Below, one piece after another: positions 5,045-5,175 of a DNA stretch of 5,175 bases. The stretch comes from Candidatus Latescibacterota bacterium (lineage in GTDB: Bacteria; Blakebacterota; Blakebacteria; Blakebacterales; Blakebacteraceae), in contig JAGLTZ010000225.1 in the NCBI GenBank assembly GCA_023135015.1, positions 1 through 5,175 on the forward strand, in the 5' to 3' direction. The stretch's first letter is position 1; every line of letters starts with the position of its first letter. The notes below the pieces were generated by a model. That model searched no databases, was not told the DNA's origin, and saw only the letters and a list, made by a program, of their open reading frames with translations. A program made the translations under genes and the position numbers.

Positions 5045-5175
5045 ATGAGTACCCATCCGGAGTCCGTTCTGTGGACCGCGAGTCCGGCTGTTGCCGGCGA
5101 GCAACTCCGGCAGATTGCTCACCAGACTTCGTTTGGTTCGCGATCTAAAGAACAGATTGACGCCGAAATTGCGCA
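5045..5175 (+). CDS. Partial gene of unknown function, N-terminal 43 codons only
   Basis: An ATG at 5045 opens a frame that runs unbroken off the window, beginning MSTHPESVLWTASPAVAGEQ and continuing LRQIAHQTSFGSRSKEQIDAEIA. Its GC-rich composition contrasts sharply with the AT-rich DNA just upstream, which supports coding. The nearest in-frame upstream stop is TAG at 5009-5011, and no other good start lies between. No Shine-Dalgarno is visible, so translation may start on a very short leader or the true start may differ. The visible part has no signal peptide or membrane helix and is mostly polar; I do not recognise it. It is divergent from the sigma-54-dependent membrane gene and shares its 291-base regulatory region. 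Confidence 0.55.
   Translation, partial: MSTHPESVLWTASPAVAGEQLRQIAHQTSFGSRSKEQIDAEIA

Noticed and set aside
1..5175. CRISPR arrays, insertion sequences, tRNA or rRNA genes
   Set aside because: No regularly spaced repeats, transposase motifs, terminal inverted repeats or recognisable tRNA/rRNA sequence were seen.

Overview
This is a bacterial chromosomal window with moderately high GC. The genes are GC-rich, and one AT-rich regulatory stretch lies near the right end (about 4770-5040). It holds five intact or partial genes on the left and centre and the first 43 codons of a sixth at the right edge. Gene content (GreA, a sigma-54 activator, a SpoIIM-like membrane protein and a COG2403-type P-loop protein), the AGGAGG-type ribosome binding sites and the TTG/GTG starts fit a Gram-positive-like or deep-branching bacterium. 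I cannot name the phylum from the sequence alone.

Left part, minus strand: greA (1271-1756), then 163 bases downstream the 5' 369 codons of a COG2403-family GTPase-like protein that leaves the window at position 1. That gene has a strong Shine-Dalgarno ahead of a TTG start, and a possible promoter of its own beginning right after the greA stop. The greA leader contains an intrinsic-terminator-like hairpin about 30 bases before the start codon, which suggests attenuation of greA.

Centre, plus strand: a two-gene operon divergent from greA. It consists of a five-helix SpoIIM-like membrane protein (1891-2484, GTG start chosen over the upstream ATG) and an NtrC-type sigma-54 activator with a degenerate receiver domain (2481-3944). 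The two genes overlap by ATGA and are probably translationally coupled.

Right part: a 227-base convergent intergenic region holds a strikingly structured element. It has an 18-bp hairpin, a second hairpin whose loop can kiss the first, and outer closing arms. Next, on the minus strand, is an unrecognised protein with two membrane helices and a charged, helical C-terminal part (4172-4753). Its promoter region has an essentially perfect sigma-54 -24/-12 element (TGGCACG-N4-TTGC) with an inverted repeat about 60 bp further upstream, where an activator would bind. A partial plus-strand gene of unknown function starts at 5045, preceded by two perfect palindromes.

The most interesting reading is a self-contained local regulatory module. 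A membrane protein is coupled to a non-phosphorylatable-looking sigma-54 activator, which would drive a small membrane protein from an adjacent sigma-54 promoter. The logic resembles phage-shock (PspF/psp) or other membrane-status circuits, but the proteins look unrelated to those. The promoter and the gene families are read from sequence; the wiring is inference.
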